Assembly: GCA_965212145.1 (NCBI GenBank)
Contig: CBDBUY010000009.1
Span: 496,001-560,000 of the forward strand
Length of the DNA: 64,000 bases
Source of the DNA: JAAEPI01 sp965212145
Lineage (GTDB): Bacteria > Bacteroidota > Bacteroidia > Cytophagales > Cyclobacteriaceae
Direction of reading: 5' to 3'
Of the stretch, positions 27,614 to 35,786 are shown in pieces. Within the stretch, counting starts at the first letter, position 1. Each line of letters begins with the position of its first letter. The notes beneath the pieces are model-generated. The model saw only the letters and a list, made by a program, of their open reading frames with translations. It was not told the origin of the DNA and ran no database searches. Both the position numbers and the translations under genes were made by a program.

Positions 27614-28009
27614 ATGAGAAAAATTATTCCATATAATCCAAGATTAGTTCCTCTCGCAAAGAAGCTGAGAAAGGATATGACTTTTTCGGAAGTACTTCTT
27701 TGGAATGAGCTTAAACAAAACCAGTTGGGTTATCGGTTCAGTCGTCAGATTCCCATTGACGAGTATATCGTTGATTTTTATTGCAAAGATTTAACGCTTG
27801 CAATTGAAATCGATGGCGAAAGTCACTATCATGATGACCAACCTGTCAAAGATGAAATCCGACAAAAACGTTTGGAGTCCTTGGGAGTACAGTTTCTCCG
27901 TTTTGACGATATTGATGTTAAAAGAAATATTAACTGGGTTTTGGAACAGATTATTTATTGGATTGCCGATCATAAACCCACCCCTAACCCCTCCAGGGAG
28001 GGGAATTAA
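27614..28009 (+). CDS. DUF559 (Vsr-like) endonuclease-domain protein
   Basis: A 131-residue protein of the DUF559 family, a PD-(D/E)xK/Vsr-like nuclease fold: MTFSEVLLWNELKQNQLGYRF, RQIPIDEYIVDFYC, LAIEIDGESHYHD (likely catalytic Asp and Glu), then LRFDDIDVKRN. The last ten residues (PTPNPSREGN) are encoded by the right inverted repeat, which is unusual and shows the repeat is fused to the gene. Its cellular role is not established. Confidence 0.88.
   Translation: MRKIIPYNPRLVPLAKKLRKDMTFSEVLLWNELKQNQLGYRFSRQIPIDEYIVDFYCKDLTLAIEIDGESHYHDDQPVKDEIRQKRLESLGVQFLRFDDIDVKRNINWVLEQIIYWIADHKPTPNPSREGN
27977..28005 (+). repeat. Right inverted repeat of the DUF559 unit
   Basis: Outer arm ACCCACCCCTAA followed by the palindromic core CCCCTCCAGGGAGGGG (27988-28003). 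It encodes the C-terminus of the nuclease, whose stop codon follows directly. Confidence 0.8.
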
Positions 28010-28018
28010 TTACTCACA

Positions 28019-28729
28019 ATGAAACGCATCCTCACCACCTTCTCCCAAAAATGGCCAGAGTTCTTTCTCGAGATTTTAGTGATTGTTGTGGGTGTTTTTG
28101 GAGCTTACACACTAAATGATTGGGGAACCAGACGCGCACGGAATGAAGCAGAGAGAGAAATACTCACTGAGATCAAAGGCAATCTCCAGCTAGATTTGAT
28201 TGATCTGAAAGGCAACCAGACTGCACATAGTGACGGACTGAAATTTCTTGACTCCCTTGAAAATGCCAACGAGGCAAATATGTCAGATGAAAAAATGGGT
28301 ATATACTTATGGGCGGCATTTCGGGATTTCGTGTATCTCCCTCAAACTGGTGCTTTTGAAACACTAAAGGCCAAAGGTGTGGATATTGTTTCAAATGACA
28401 GTCTTAGGTTGACCATTCTTAGATTGTATGATTTTCAATACAATGGTATTGTGATCATAGAAGGTGAATACCAGCCCTCCAGCTTCACGGATGATTATCA
28501 TTACATTCAGAATAATTACTTCAAACGCTTCAACCTGGATTTATTGGATTGGAGGAAAAGTGAGATCAAACCTGTGTACGAAGGATATGACTGGTTACAG
28601 AATCCAGACGTGATTATCCGGTTTGACCGCACCCGATCACAACGGTCCTTTATGCTCCAAATGTACAATCAGGTCATTGATAATGTGAACTCCACAATTG
28701 ACTTCATTAATCAGGAGTTGACGGAATGA
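28019..28729 (+). CDS. DUF6090-like membrane protein
   Basis: A 236-residue protein with one N-terminal membrane helix (FFLEILVIVVGVFGAYTLNDW) followed by a helical domain (REILTEIKGNLQLDLIDLKGN, TGAFETLKAKGVDIVSND). This layout matches the DUF6090 family common in Bacteroidota, function unknown. Its 5' 38 bases are repeated at 27505. The stop overlaps the next start by 4 bases. Confidence 0.75.
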   Translation: MKRILTTFSQKWPEFFLEILVIVVGVFGAYTLNDWGTRRARNEAEREILTEIKGNLQLDLIDLKGNQTAHSDGLKFLDSLENANEANMSDEKMGIYLWAAFRDFVYLPQTGAFETLKAKGVDIVSNDSLRLTILRLYDFQYNGIVIIEGEYQPSSFTDDYHYIQNNYFKRFNLDLLDWRKSEIKPVYEGYDWLQNPDVIIRFDRTRSQRSFMLQMYNQVIDNVNSTIDFINQELTE

Positions 28730-29139
28730 CGGTCGGTTTTGCTCTTTTTGTCCTGTTTTTTCCTCTGCTGCTCATGTGGTCTGAGTCAAGGATCAAGATC
28801 GTAGGATGGATCAGTCCAATTATCCTCTGCTATGCCGTTGGCCTTCTTCTCGCAAACCTTCCGTTCATCGACGTTCCGAAAGAAATGGCCACTACGCTTT
28901 CGGAAGTCGCAGTGCCTTTGGCCATTCCGTTACTGCTTGTTTCGACCAATATTAGGAAATGGTTAGCCGGAGCAAAGGGAGCCATTGCCTCGTTTCTTCT
29001 GTGCGTGACGGCCGTAACGATCACCGCATCTATCGGTGCTTTTTTATTCGAAAATCAACTAGAGGATTCCTGGAAGCTGGCTGGCATGACCATGGTTCCT
29101 CCTCCGCAAAATCCACCAAATGCTTCTGAAAGTGCTTAA
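28726..29139 (+). pseudogene. DUF819 membrane protein, 3'-truncated remnant
   Basis: The first about 128 residues match the N-terminus of DUF819 membrane proteins (WISPIILCYAVGLLLANLPF, LSEVAVPLAIPLLLVSTNIRKWL, EDSWKLAGM). Family members are normally about 400 residues with around ten or more helices. Here the frame turns into PPPQNPPNASESA and stops, and no continuation is visible before the next gene. It is most likely a decayed gene in the disturbed region after the DUF559 unit. Confidence 0.7.
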
Positions 29140-29205
29140 TAATAAAGAATTTAGCTTAAAAGGGAGCCTATCCTCGCATCCGAATAGTGAGCTTAAATTT
29201 ACGCC

Positions 29206-29715
29206 ATGACCTTCCAGACTACCCTGCATGATTTCCATTCTAAACTCTACCGGTACTACATACCTGTGAGCAAGGAACAGGGCGAGCCATTTGTGGCAGG
29301 TGAGAACCGTCGGATTCTTTGTTCGATTAATGGGAACCCTTCCTATCAATGTGCGCTCATGCATATAGAGGGTGGTTTTTACATTTTGGTAAATAACCAG
29401 ATCCGAAAGAAAATTGGGATCGAAGAAGGGGATGCTATTTCGGTCACTATTGAGAAAGACAATTCGGAGTTTGGTCATGAAGTGCCTGAGTCTTTTCAGG
29501 AAATCCTTGCACAGGATGATGAAGGTCGAGCCTATTTTGAAGCGCTCACCATGGGCAAGCAGCGCAGCTTGATTTACATTGTGAAGAAGGTGAAAAACGT
29601 GGACAGTCAGATTTCAAAGGGACTGGCGATCATGCATCATTTGAAAGAAGAGAAGGGTATCATCGAATTCAAGCGATTGAATGTGTTGATAAAGGAGTAC
29701 AACAAACGGAAGTAA
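29206..29715 (+). CDS. DUF1905/YdeI-OmpD-associated family protein
   Basis: A 169-residue cytoplasmic protein. The first 90 residues form a DUF1905 beta-barrel (NRRILCSINGNPSYQCALMH, YILVNNQIRKKIGIEEGDAI). The C-terminal part resembles the bacteriocin-protection YdeI/OmdA domain (LAQDDEGRAYFEAL..GKQRSLIYIVKKVKN). Function unknown. Confidence 0.85.
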   Translation: MTFQTTLHDFHSKLYRYYIPVSKEQGEPFVAGENRRILCSINGNPSYQCALMHIEGGFYILVNNQIRKKIGIEEGDAISVTIEKDNSEFGHEVPESFQEILAQDDEGRAYFEALTMGKQRSLIYIVKKVKNVDSQISKGLAIMHHLKEEKGIIEFKRLNVLIKEYNKRK

Positions 29716-29719
29716 TCCT

Positions 29720-29748
29720 TTGGTGTAAACGTCCTTGGGTTTAACCAA
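29720..29748. terminator. Possible terminator hairpin
   Basis: TTGGTGTAAAC pairs with GTTTAACCAA (ten pairs, one bulged G) around an 8-base loop, with a weak T run (CCTTTTT) 6 bases downstream. It lies between the DUF1905 gene and the ankyrin-like gene. Confidence 0.4.
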
Positions 29749-29781
29749 TCAATCCTTTTTCTTACTATCAAAAGAAATCAG

Positions 29782-30282
29782 ATGAACAGAAATCAATTTT
29801 TATCAAGCCTTGGTTTGGCAGGGGCTGGAGTTGTGTTCGCACCGAATAGAATTTTTGGACAGGACAGACCGGCAGCCTATCAAAAAGAGGTGGTTCAGAA
29901 ATTTGTCAGTGCCTCGCATCGGGATCTTAACGAAGTGAAAAATTGGTTAGTAGAATTCCCGAATCTCATTTATGCATCCAATGATTGGGGAGGAGGAGAT
30001 TTTGAAACGGGTATAGGAGCTGGCGGACACGTTGGGCATAAAGACATGGTCAATTTTCTAATTTCTAAAGGCGCTCGTCCGACACTGCATGCGCTGACCA
30101 TGTTAGGCAAGACCAATTTGGTCAAACCCGTTCTGGAAGAATATCCGGAATTGATCAACTGTCTCGGTCCGCATGGGTTTACTTTTCTGCATCATGCTCA
30201 GAAAGGAGGCGAGGACGCTCTTGAATTATTGGCTTTCTTTGAAGAAAAAGGACAAACTGAGATCAAGGTCAGCTTGTATTAA
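29782..30282 (+). CDS. Ankyrin-repeat-like exported protein
   Basis: A 166-residue protein. The N-terminus (MNRNQFLSSLGLAGAGVVF) resembles a Tat-type leader but lacks the Arg pair. Residues about 40-160 show ankyrin-like units (HKDMVNFLISKGARPTLHAL, HGFTFLHHAQKGGEDALELL). Such proteins often bind partner proteins. It lies 9 bases before the next gene. Confidence 0.75.
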   Translation: MNRNQFLSSLGLAGAGVVFAPNRIFGQDRPAAYQKEVVQKFVSASHRDLNEVKNWLVEFPNLIYASNDWGGGDFETGIGAGGHVGHKDMVNFLISKGARPTLHALTMLGKTNLVKPVLEEYPELINCLGPHGFTFLHHAQKGGEDALELLAFFEEKGQTEIKVSLY

Positions 30283-30291
30283 ACGAAACTT

Positions 30292-31014
30292 ATGAAACAA
30301 TTACTTGTTGCGCTTCTGGTTTGCATTGGACTCACCGTTACAGCCCAGAACCAATACTACCACACCTTGCTTCTCCGCGCCAAGCCCGGGAGTTTGCTGG
30401 AGTTAATTGATCAGTTGAAAGCAAAAGCCGCGAGTAATTCGGCAGCATCTGGCGATACATACATTCTCCGCCACAGTCAGGGAGATCATTGGGATCTTAT
30501 GGTGATCTATCCGATCAAAAGCACGGAAGATTATTTCAACGAATATCTGGGCAAAAAGAGAAGCCGATCGCAAACCATTGTGCAGGATTACGGATCACAG
30601 TGGTACGACCTAATTGCCTTCCAGGAAGAGGCTTTCGTTCAAGGGCCACAAGTTCAGGAGTTTCAAAATGTCTTTGACTCAGCAAACCTGTTTCATATTG
30701 AAATATTCACTTCTTTGCCCGGGAAGCAGATGAAGTTGCTCGAAGAACGTGAAATGGAAAACGATTACCTCATCAACATTGATCGTAAACCCAACCTGAT
30801 TTTCACAAGACTTTTTGGCCCGTCTTGGGATACGTTCACCATTGGAGGATATCAAGACATGCATGATTTCGCCGGACCAGCAGTTTCCATGGCTGACGAA
30901 GATCAGGCTGCAAAAGACGCAGGATTCAAGGGAGTGAATTACATCGGAAGCTATCTTCGCTCTTTGATAGCCGAGCACAATGACACGCTCGCGAAAAAAG
31001 TAAGCATCGAATGA
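30292..31014 (+). CDS. Hypothetical exported protein
   Basis: A 240-residue protein with a signal peptide (LLVALLVCIGLTVTAQ). The mature part begins YYHTLLLRAKPGSLLELIDQL, reminiscent of a dimeric alpha/beta-barrel (ferredoxin-like) module, and a second similar stretch (FHIEIFTSLPGKQMKLLEER) suggests two such modules. No family firmly recognised. The stop overlaps the OsmC gene start by 4 bases. Confidence 0.75.
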   Translation: MKQLLVALLVCIGLTVTAQNQYYHTLLLRAKPGSLLELIDQLKAKAASNSAASGDTYILRHSQGDHWDLMVIYPIKSTEDYFNEYLGKKRSRSQTIVQDYGSQWYDLIAFQEEAFVQGPQVQEFQNVFDSANLFHIEIFTSLPGKQMKLLEEREMENDYLINIDRKPNLIFTRLFGPSWDTFTIGGYQDMHDFAGPAVSMADEDQAAKDAGFKGVNYIGSYLRSLIAEHNDTLAKKVSIE

Positions 31015-31415
31015 AAGTAGATTTAAAATATAGAGGAGACGAGGAGTTCACCGCGGTGAATGAGTCTGGAAATGAAATTAACATCGATATGCTGCCGGCT
31101 GATGAGAAGAAAGATATGTCGCCGACACAATTGCTTTTGTCAGGGTTGGTGGCATGCGCGGCAGTCGATATTGTCTCCATGGTCAAGAAGCGTCGAAAGA
31201 CATTTGTGGATCTGAAAGGTTCAGCAGAAGGGGAACGGAGAGATGAACACCCACGAGGATTCACCAAAATTCACCTCCACTATGAAATCGTTTCACCAGA
31301 TTTGACGGAGGAAGAGGCAGAGCGAATTGTTGATCTGGCCACTACAAAGTATTGCTCCGTTGCAGCATCCATCAGCGCTGATCAAACCCATTCCTTCGAG
31401 ATAACACGTCCGTAA
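31011..31415 (+). CDS. OsmC-family peroxiredoxin-like protein
   Basis: A 134-residue OsmC/Ohr-family protein: MSPTQLLLSGLVACAAVDIVSM carries the first conserved Cys and TTKYCSVAASIS the second. Members reduce organic hydroperoxides in the cytoplasm. It overlaps its neighbours by 4 bases upstream and 1 base downstream. Confidence 0.9.
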   Translation: MKVDLKYRGDEEFTAVNESGNEINIDMLPADEKKDMSPTQLLLSGLVACAAVDIVSMVKKRRKTFVDLKGSAEGERRDEHPRGFTKIHLHYEIVSPDLTEEEAERIVDLATTKYCSVAASISADQTHSFEITRP

Positions 31416-32269
31416 TGTCCAGCGCTATTCTCCTCATTCATTGTCCCGATAAAAAGGGACTTGTCTCTGCAGTTTCCAATTTCTTACTGGAACACAACGC
31501 CAATGTGGTCGACCTGGACGAGCACGTAGACAAAGACGAGCGGGTCTTTTTTATGCGCATTCATTTTGAGTTGGATGGGTTTGATTTAGCACCCGACCAG
31601 ATCGGACCAACCTTCGATGAATTGGTGGGAAAGCCATTCGAGATGAACTGGCAACTGAATTTTACGGATCAAGTGCCTCGGATGGCGTTGTTTGTTTCCA
31701 AAGCCTCGCACTGTTTGTACGATGTGCTGTCTCGCTATCAGGCTGGAGAGTTACCTGTGGAAATCCCATTGATTATCAGTAATCACGACGATTTAAAAAC
31801 GGCGGCCGAGCAGTTTGATATTCCTTTTTACAAGTTTGACATGAAAAAGGAGAATAAGGCTGAAGCGGAACGTGCACAACTTGGTTTGTTGAAATCGCAG
31901 AAAGTGGATTTCATTGTTCTGGCCAGGTACATGCAAATTATTTCGCCTGATTTTATTTCGAAATACCCCAATAAAATTATCAACATCCACCATTCATTCT
32001 TACCGGCTTTTCCGGGCGCTCGACCTTACCATCAGGCACATGAGAGGGGGGTGAAAATCATCGGGGCAACCAGCCACTATGTTACGGCCGATTTAGATGC
32101 AGGCCCAATCATTGAACAGGACGTAGTACACGTATCTCATAAGGACTCAGTGAAGGATCTGGTCAGGAAAGGCCGAGATCTGGAAAAAATAGTTCTCTCA
32201 CGGGCCATCTACACACACCTCCAACGTAAGACGCTGGTCTTCGGAAACAAAACGGTGGTTTTTGATTAA
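31415..32269 (+). CDS. purU: Formyltetrahydrofolate deformylase
   Basis: A 284-residue enzyme with an N-terminal ACT domain (SAILLIHCPDKKGLVSAVSNF) and a C-terminal formyl-transferase domain (MALFVSKASHCLYDVL, VDFIVLARYMQIISPDF, INIHHSFLPAFPGARPYHQA, the late DLDAGPII). It releases formate from 10-formyl-THF for purine synthesis and one-carbon balance. Length and motifs are typical. Confidence 0.96.
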   Translation: MSSAILLIHCPDKKGLVSAVSNFLLEHNANVVDLDEHVDKDERVFFMRIHFELDGFDLAPDQIGPTFDELVGKPFEMNWQLNFTDQVPRMALFVSKASHCLYDVLSRYQAGELPVEIPLIISNHDDLKTAAEQFDIPFYKFDMKKENKAEAERAQLGLLKSQKVDFIVLARYMQIISPDFISKYPNKIINIHHSFLPAFPGARPYHQAHERGVKIIGATSHYVTADLDAGPIIEQDVVHVSHKDSVKDLVRKGRDLEKIVLSRAIYTHLQRKTLVFGNKTVVFD

Positions 32270-32271
32270 CT

Positions 32272-32315
32272 GGTTTATGTCATTCTGAACTTGTTTCAGA
32301 ATCTTTGCATAAACC
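32272..32315. repeat. Palindromic dispersed-type repeat (CATTCTGAA...TTCAGAAT)
   Basis: Two nested inverted repeats: outer GGTTTATG/CATAAACC and inner ATTCTGAA/TTCAGAAT with a 5-base loop. The inner segment closely resembles a repeat I recall as common in intergenic regions of Bacteroidota genomes. There is no T run, so it is not a classic terminator. It sits between purU and the HisB-N gene. Confidence 0.6.
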
Positions 32316-32325
32316 AATTTCCACT

Positions 32326-32853
32326 ATGCGACCCATCCTTTTCATTGACCGAGACGGCACCATCGTAGAAGAGCCGGAAGACGAGCAGGTTGACAAAATC
32401 GAAAAGATCAATTTCCTGCCGGAAGCGCTTCATTACATGCGAAAAATCCGAAAGGAGACAGATTATTTGTTTGTGATGGTGACCAATCAGGATGGGCTAG
32501 GAACAGCGTCCATGCCGGAGGAAGATTTTTGGCCGGTACATGACCTCATCATACGTGTCATAGAAGGAGAGGGGATCACCTTTGATGCCGTGCATATCGA
32601 TGAACATTTCCCGAATGACAATCACCCAAATCGAAAGCCCGGAACCGGAATGCTGCAGGAATACCTGACTGGTGAGCATGACATGGAAAATTCCTATGTC
32701 ATTGGAGATCGAATTTCTGATGTGGAATTGGCCAGAAACCTAGGCTGTGGCGCCATACATATTTTCCCGGCCGCTATTTCAGATGCCGAGGTAACTGTTC
32801 AAAGCTGGAAGGAGATTTACGATTTCTTGATTTCCCCTCCTCGGAGGGGCTAG
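32326..32853 (+). CDS. HisB N-terminal-type HAD phosphatase, stand-alone
   Basis: A 175-residue HAD phosphatase that matches the N-terminal (histidinol-phosphatase) half of bifunctional HisB: ILFIDRDGTIVEEPEDEQVDK, VMVTNQDGLGT, HFPNDNHPNRKPGTGML, VIGDRISDVELARNLG. The imidazoleglycerol-phosphate dehydratase half is absent: the frame ends exactly at the usual domain boundary in ISPPRRG, encoded by a GC-rich palindromic repeat. No his genes are near. It may be a truncated hisB or an independent phosphatase. The ATG at 32326 gives the normal HAD start. Confidence 0.82.
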   Translation: MRPILFIDRDGTIVEEPEDEQVDKIEKINFLPEALHYMRKIRKETDYLFVMVTNQDGLGTASMPEEDFWPVHDLIIRVIEGEGITFDAVHIDEHFPNDNHPNRKPGTGMLQEYLTGEHDMENSYVIGDRISDVELARNLGCGAIHIFPAAISDAEVTVQSWKEIYDFLISPPRRG

Positions 32854-32861
32854 GGGTGGTT
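32833..32861 (-). repeat. Third copy of the DUF559-flanking repeat
   Basis: The core TCCCCTCCTCGGAGGGG plus arm TAGGGGTGGTT matches the inverted repeats around the DUF559 gene, in the same orientation as the left one. It supplies the last codons of the HisB-N gene and touches the stop of the convergent M20 peptidase gene. Confidence 0.75.
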
Positions 32862-34368
32862 ACATCGTAAGCAATGCGGTCATCAACTGCACACTGTACC
32901 ACAGATTAGCAATTCTCAGATTTTCGTCCGCAGCATGCTGGTTGTTGTCATGATTGGCCACCGGAACAATCAGCGCAGGCTTTTTCATCACATCTGTGAA
33001 GAGGTAAAGTGGAAGTGACCCGCCCAAACTCGGCACAAGAATCAAATCATCGCCGGCGATCAACTTGGCTCGCTCCACAATGTCTTGGGTGATCGGAACA
33101 TCCATGGAAGTACGCGCAGCGGGATACCCATCACGGCTGGTGATTTTTACAATTTTCGGATAGGTCACGCGTGTTTCCTGATCAGGATCATCTGATACCA
33201 CATGGTACCCTTGCTTTTTGATGTGATCCACTATTTTCTGTTTGATCCGCTCCGGATCATTCCCTTTGACCAAGCGCATGCCCAAAGTGGCAGTGGCCGT
33301 GGATGGAATGACGTTTCGAGCTAGCTGACCTGTATTTCCACTGGAAAGTCCTCTTACCGTAAGAGAGGGCAGGAGTAGTCGCTCGTTTAAGGATTCATCC
33401 CCTTCTGTTACGATGATGCCAAGTTCCTTCTTGAGTTGTTCATCTGGCTTGGGAATGGAAGCGAGCGCTTGTTTTTCCAAATTACCTAAAGGCTCCACAT
33501 CATCGTAATAGCCATCGATGATGACATTGCCTTTTTCATCTTTCATGGAGGCCAGGAGCGATGCGAGCATTTGTCCGGGGACAGGTGCCCAGTTGCCATA
33601 ATGCCCGCTATGGAGGGGACGACTTGGACCATAGACGGTCAGTTCCATCCCAGTCACACCGCGAACTCCAAAAACGATTTGCGGCTTTCTGGACTGATGA
33701 ACAGGTCCGTCACAGAATAACCAAATGTCGATTTCATCAACCAGTTCTTGGTTGTCTTCAAGATACTGTCTGAGTTGTCTGGAACCGGCCTCTTCCTGAC
33801 CTTCAAAGAAGAAGACCAGATTGGAATTTAGCTTGAGGTTGTTCTTTTGGATGATGTCCAGAGCGGAAAGTATCCCAATGATCGGGGCTTTGTCATCGCC
33901 TGCTGATCGGGCATAGATGCGATTTTCAGGATCAATCTTATCACCTGCTTTGGGAAAATCAATGGGTTCCCCTCCTTCAAAAAGCGCTCTCGAATAGTAA
34001 GTGGGTTGCCATGGATCATTGGTCCACTGGGAAGGATCCACCGGCTGGCCGTCATAGTGCACATAGAAGGCGATTGTCCGTTTGGCTCTCTTCGCATTGA
34101 GACGTCCATAGACAATGGGTGGCGTACCCACCATTCTCAGAAGCTGTGTTTCCACACCTCTCTTCTCCAATTCGGATTTAATGTAATCAGCATTCTTGTT
34201 TACGTTGGGCAGATCGAACGCCACATTTGGAGTGCTTAAGAGCGTCTTGAAATCCTGAATGATCTGATGACCATTTTCGTCGATGTGTTTTTGAGAAAGC
34301 TTCTTTAAATCCTGCGCCATCAATGTCGCTGAGAGAAAAAGGCAGAAGGCTGTGATTTTTATTTTCAT
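32860..34368 (-). CDS. Exported M20-family metallopeptidase
   Basis: A 502-residue zinc peptidase with a signal peptide (1-18). Metal-binding motifs: FYVHYDGQPVDP, AGDDKAPIIG, FFFEGQEEAGS (Glu base), and late NHDNNQHAADENL. The dimerisation domain begins near 235 (VRGVTGMELTVYG). Similar to M20 dipeptidases of Bacteroidota. It diverges from the HIRAN gene by 21 bases. Confidence 0.92.
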   Translation of the reverse strand: MKIKITAFCLFLSATLMAQDLKKLSQKHIDENGHQIIQDFKTLLSTPNVAFDLPNVNKNADYIKSELEKRGVETQLLRMVGTPPIVYGRLNAKRAKRTIAFYVHYDGQPVDPSQWTNDPWQPTYYSRALFEGGEPIDFPKAGDKIDPENRIYARSAGDDKAPIIGILSALDIIQKNNLKLNSNLVFFFEGQEEAGSRQLRQYLEDNQELVDEIDIWLFCDGPVHQSRKPQIVFGVRGVTGMELTVYGPSRPLHSGHYGNWAPVPGQMLASLLASMKDEKGNVIIDGYYDDVEPLGNLEKQALASIPKPDEQLKKELGIIVTEGDESLNERLLLPSLTVRGLSSGNTGQLARNVIPSTATATLGMRLVKGNDPERIKQKIVDHIKKQGYHVVSDDPDQETRVTYPKIVKITSRDGYPAARTSMDVPITQDIVERAKLIAGDDLILVPSLGGSLPLYLFTDVMKKPALIVPVANHDNNQHAADENLRIANLWYSVQLMTALLTM

Positions 34369-34389
34369 GATGCTAGCTTCGAATTGCGA

Positions 34390-34731
34390 ATGGCTAAAAT
34401 TATCAAAATACCGTCAGCTTATGTCATCGATTCCAAGGTGGTTGGCGTATCAAAAGAAAATGAGGACGGAACGAGCCGACAAGAAATCATCAAAACCGAG
34501 GTGGAAGAAGATGATTTATTGCAATTCGAATTGGATCCTGACAATGAATTCGATCCGAATGCGGTGAAGGTGCTGTCAAAGTCTGGTCATCAGATCGGAT
34601 ATTTATCTCGAGAAACAGCCGAGCGAGTCAGACCTGCAATTCTGAATCAGGTTGAAATTAAAGTGAAAGCCAGTTGGGTGAGCGGGGAGAAGATGATGGG
34701 CGTGGGTCTGCGGATTGAGATGGTGAATTAA
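34390..34731 (+). CDS. Stand-alone HIRAN-domain protein
   Basis: A 113-residue protein that is essentially one HIRAN domain: VVGVSKENEDGTSRQEIIK, LLQFELDPDNEFDPNAVKVLS and GHQIGYLSRETAERV. In eukaryotic helicases HIRAN binds 3' DNA ends; stand-alone bacterial forms are common, with unclear roles. The ATG at 34390 is chosen over an in-frame TTG at 34384. It converges with ddl with a 4-base overlap. Confidence 0.85.
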   Translation: MAKIIKIPSAYVIDSKVVGVSKENEDGTSRQEIIKTEVEEDDLLQFELDPDNEFDPNAVKVLSKSGHQIGYLSRETAERVRPAILNQVEIKVKASWVSGEKMMGVGLRIEMVN

Positions 34732-35786
34732 AGACGCGAGCGCTTTAATCTTTTATTTCGGTCGTGTCTTGCCACTGCCAAGTCCAGAAGTTTAGTGATT
34801 AAATCTTGGTACGGAATTCCTTCGTGTTCCCAAAGTTTGGGATACATGCTGATGCTCGTGAATCCAGGAATCGTGTTTATTTCATTAACATAGATTTTTC
34901 CTTCAGCAGTCAGGAACATATCTACCCGCGACATAATCTCACAATTCAGTGATTTAAAAGCCTGAATGGCCGTTTCCTTCAATCGGGTCAAGGTTTCCTC
35001 GTCTAAATTCTTAGCAGGAATGTCTAATTGAGTTTGAGAAGCATCACTGTATTTTTCTTCAAAAGAATATTCTTCCTCGCTGCTCACTTCGCCTGGTGAT
35101 GTTACCATCAGATTGCTTTGAAGACCCAAAACGGCGCATTCCAATTCTCGCCCTTCAATCATTTCTTCAATGATGACTTTGGTGTCGAACTGAAAGGCAT
35201 CATCCATGGCTGCATTAAACTCTTGTTCGTTTCGCACCTTATGAACTCCCACGGAGGAGCCCATGTTAGCCGGCTTGATAAACAAAGGCAAGCCCAGATC
35301 CTTGGTTATTTCATCTAAATCCAGTTTATCCTCTTTGTAGACTGACAGTCCAGCGGCAACATTCAACTCCGCGCTGGCGAGTTGTGTTTTTGCAACGCCC
35401 TTATCCATTGCCACTGATGATCCCAGAACATTTGGACCTACATAAGGTATGTCTAGAATCTGCAAAAGCCCCTGAATGGCGCCATCTTCTCCATTGGGTC
35501 CATGAAGGACCGGAAAAACGATTTTTGGGTGAAGGGAAATCCCGTTTTCGGTTACCAGACTCCTTGATGCAGGATCGATTTTGATAGGAGCACCACCGAT
35601 GATTTCACTCCCTTCGGGAACATCAACCAAGTGAACCCATCCGCCCAGGTGATTGATGCCAACAATTATTGGTTCATATTTAGCCCGATCAATTGCTTCT
35701 AAAACATTGCGAGCTGACCTAAGCGAGATTTCATGTTCGGGCGACTGACCACCGCAGATGATCAGTATTGAAATCTGATTCGACAT
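34728..35786 (-). CDS. ddl: D-alanine--D-alanine ligase
   Basis: A 352-residue ATP-grasp ligase making the D-Ala-D-Ala end of the peptidoglycan precursor. Marks: ILIICGGQSPEHEISLRSARN, VFPVLHGPNGEDGAIQGLL, LPLFIKPANMGSSVGVHKV, and late FLTAEGKIYVNEINTIPGFTS. Length is normal. The start follows directly after the stop of the upstream gene, so they are likely coupled. Confidence 0.97.
   Translation of the reverse strand: MSNQISILIICGGQSPEHEISLRSARNVLEAIDRAKYEPIIVGINHLGGWVHLVDVPEGSEIIGGAPIKIDPASRSLVTENGISLHPKIVFPVLHGPNGEDGAIQGLLQILDIPYVGPNVLGSSVAMDKGVAKTQLASAELNVAAGLSVYKEDKLDLDEITKDLGLPLFIKPANMGSSVGVHKVRNEQEFNAAMDDAFQFDTKVIIEEMIEGRELECAVLGLQSNLMVTSPGEVSSEEEYSFEEKYSDASQTQLDIPAKNLDEETLTRLKETAIQAFKSLNCEIMSRVDMFLTAEGKIYVNEINTIPGFTSISMYPKLWEHEGIPYQDLITKLLDLAVARHDRNKRLKRSRL

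Larger units (their letters stand above)
27551..28005. mobile_element. DUF559 nuclease unit flanked by GC-rich inverted repeats (putative mobile unit)
   Basis: A 455-bp block bounded by two inverted copies of an approximately 30-bp repeat encloses one gene for a DUF559 nuclease. It sits between a truncated and an intact copy of the same gene start. No transposase is present. Mobility is inferred from the flanking inverted repeats and the disrupted neighbourhood, not shown. Confidence 0.5.
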
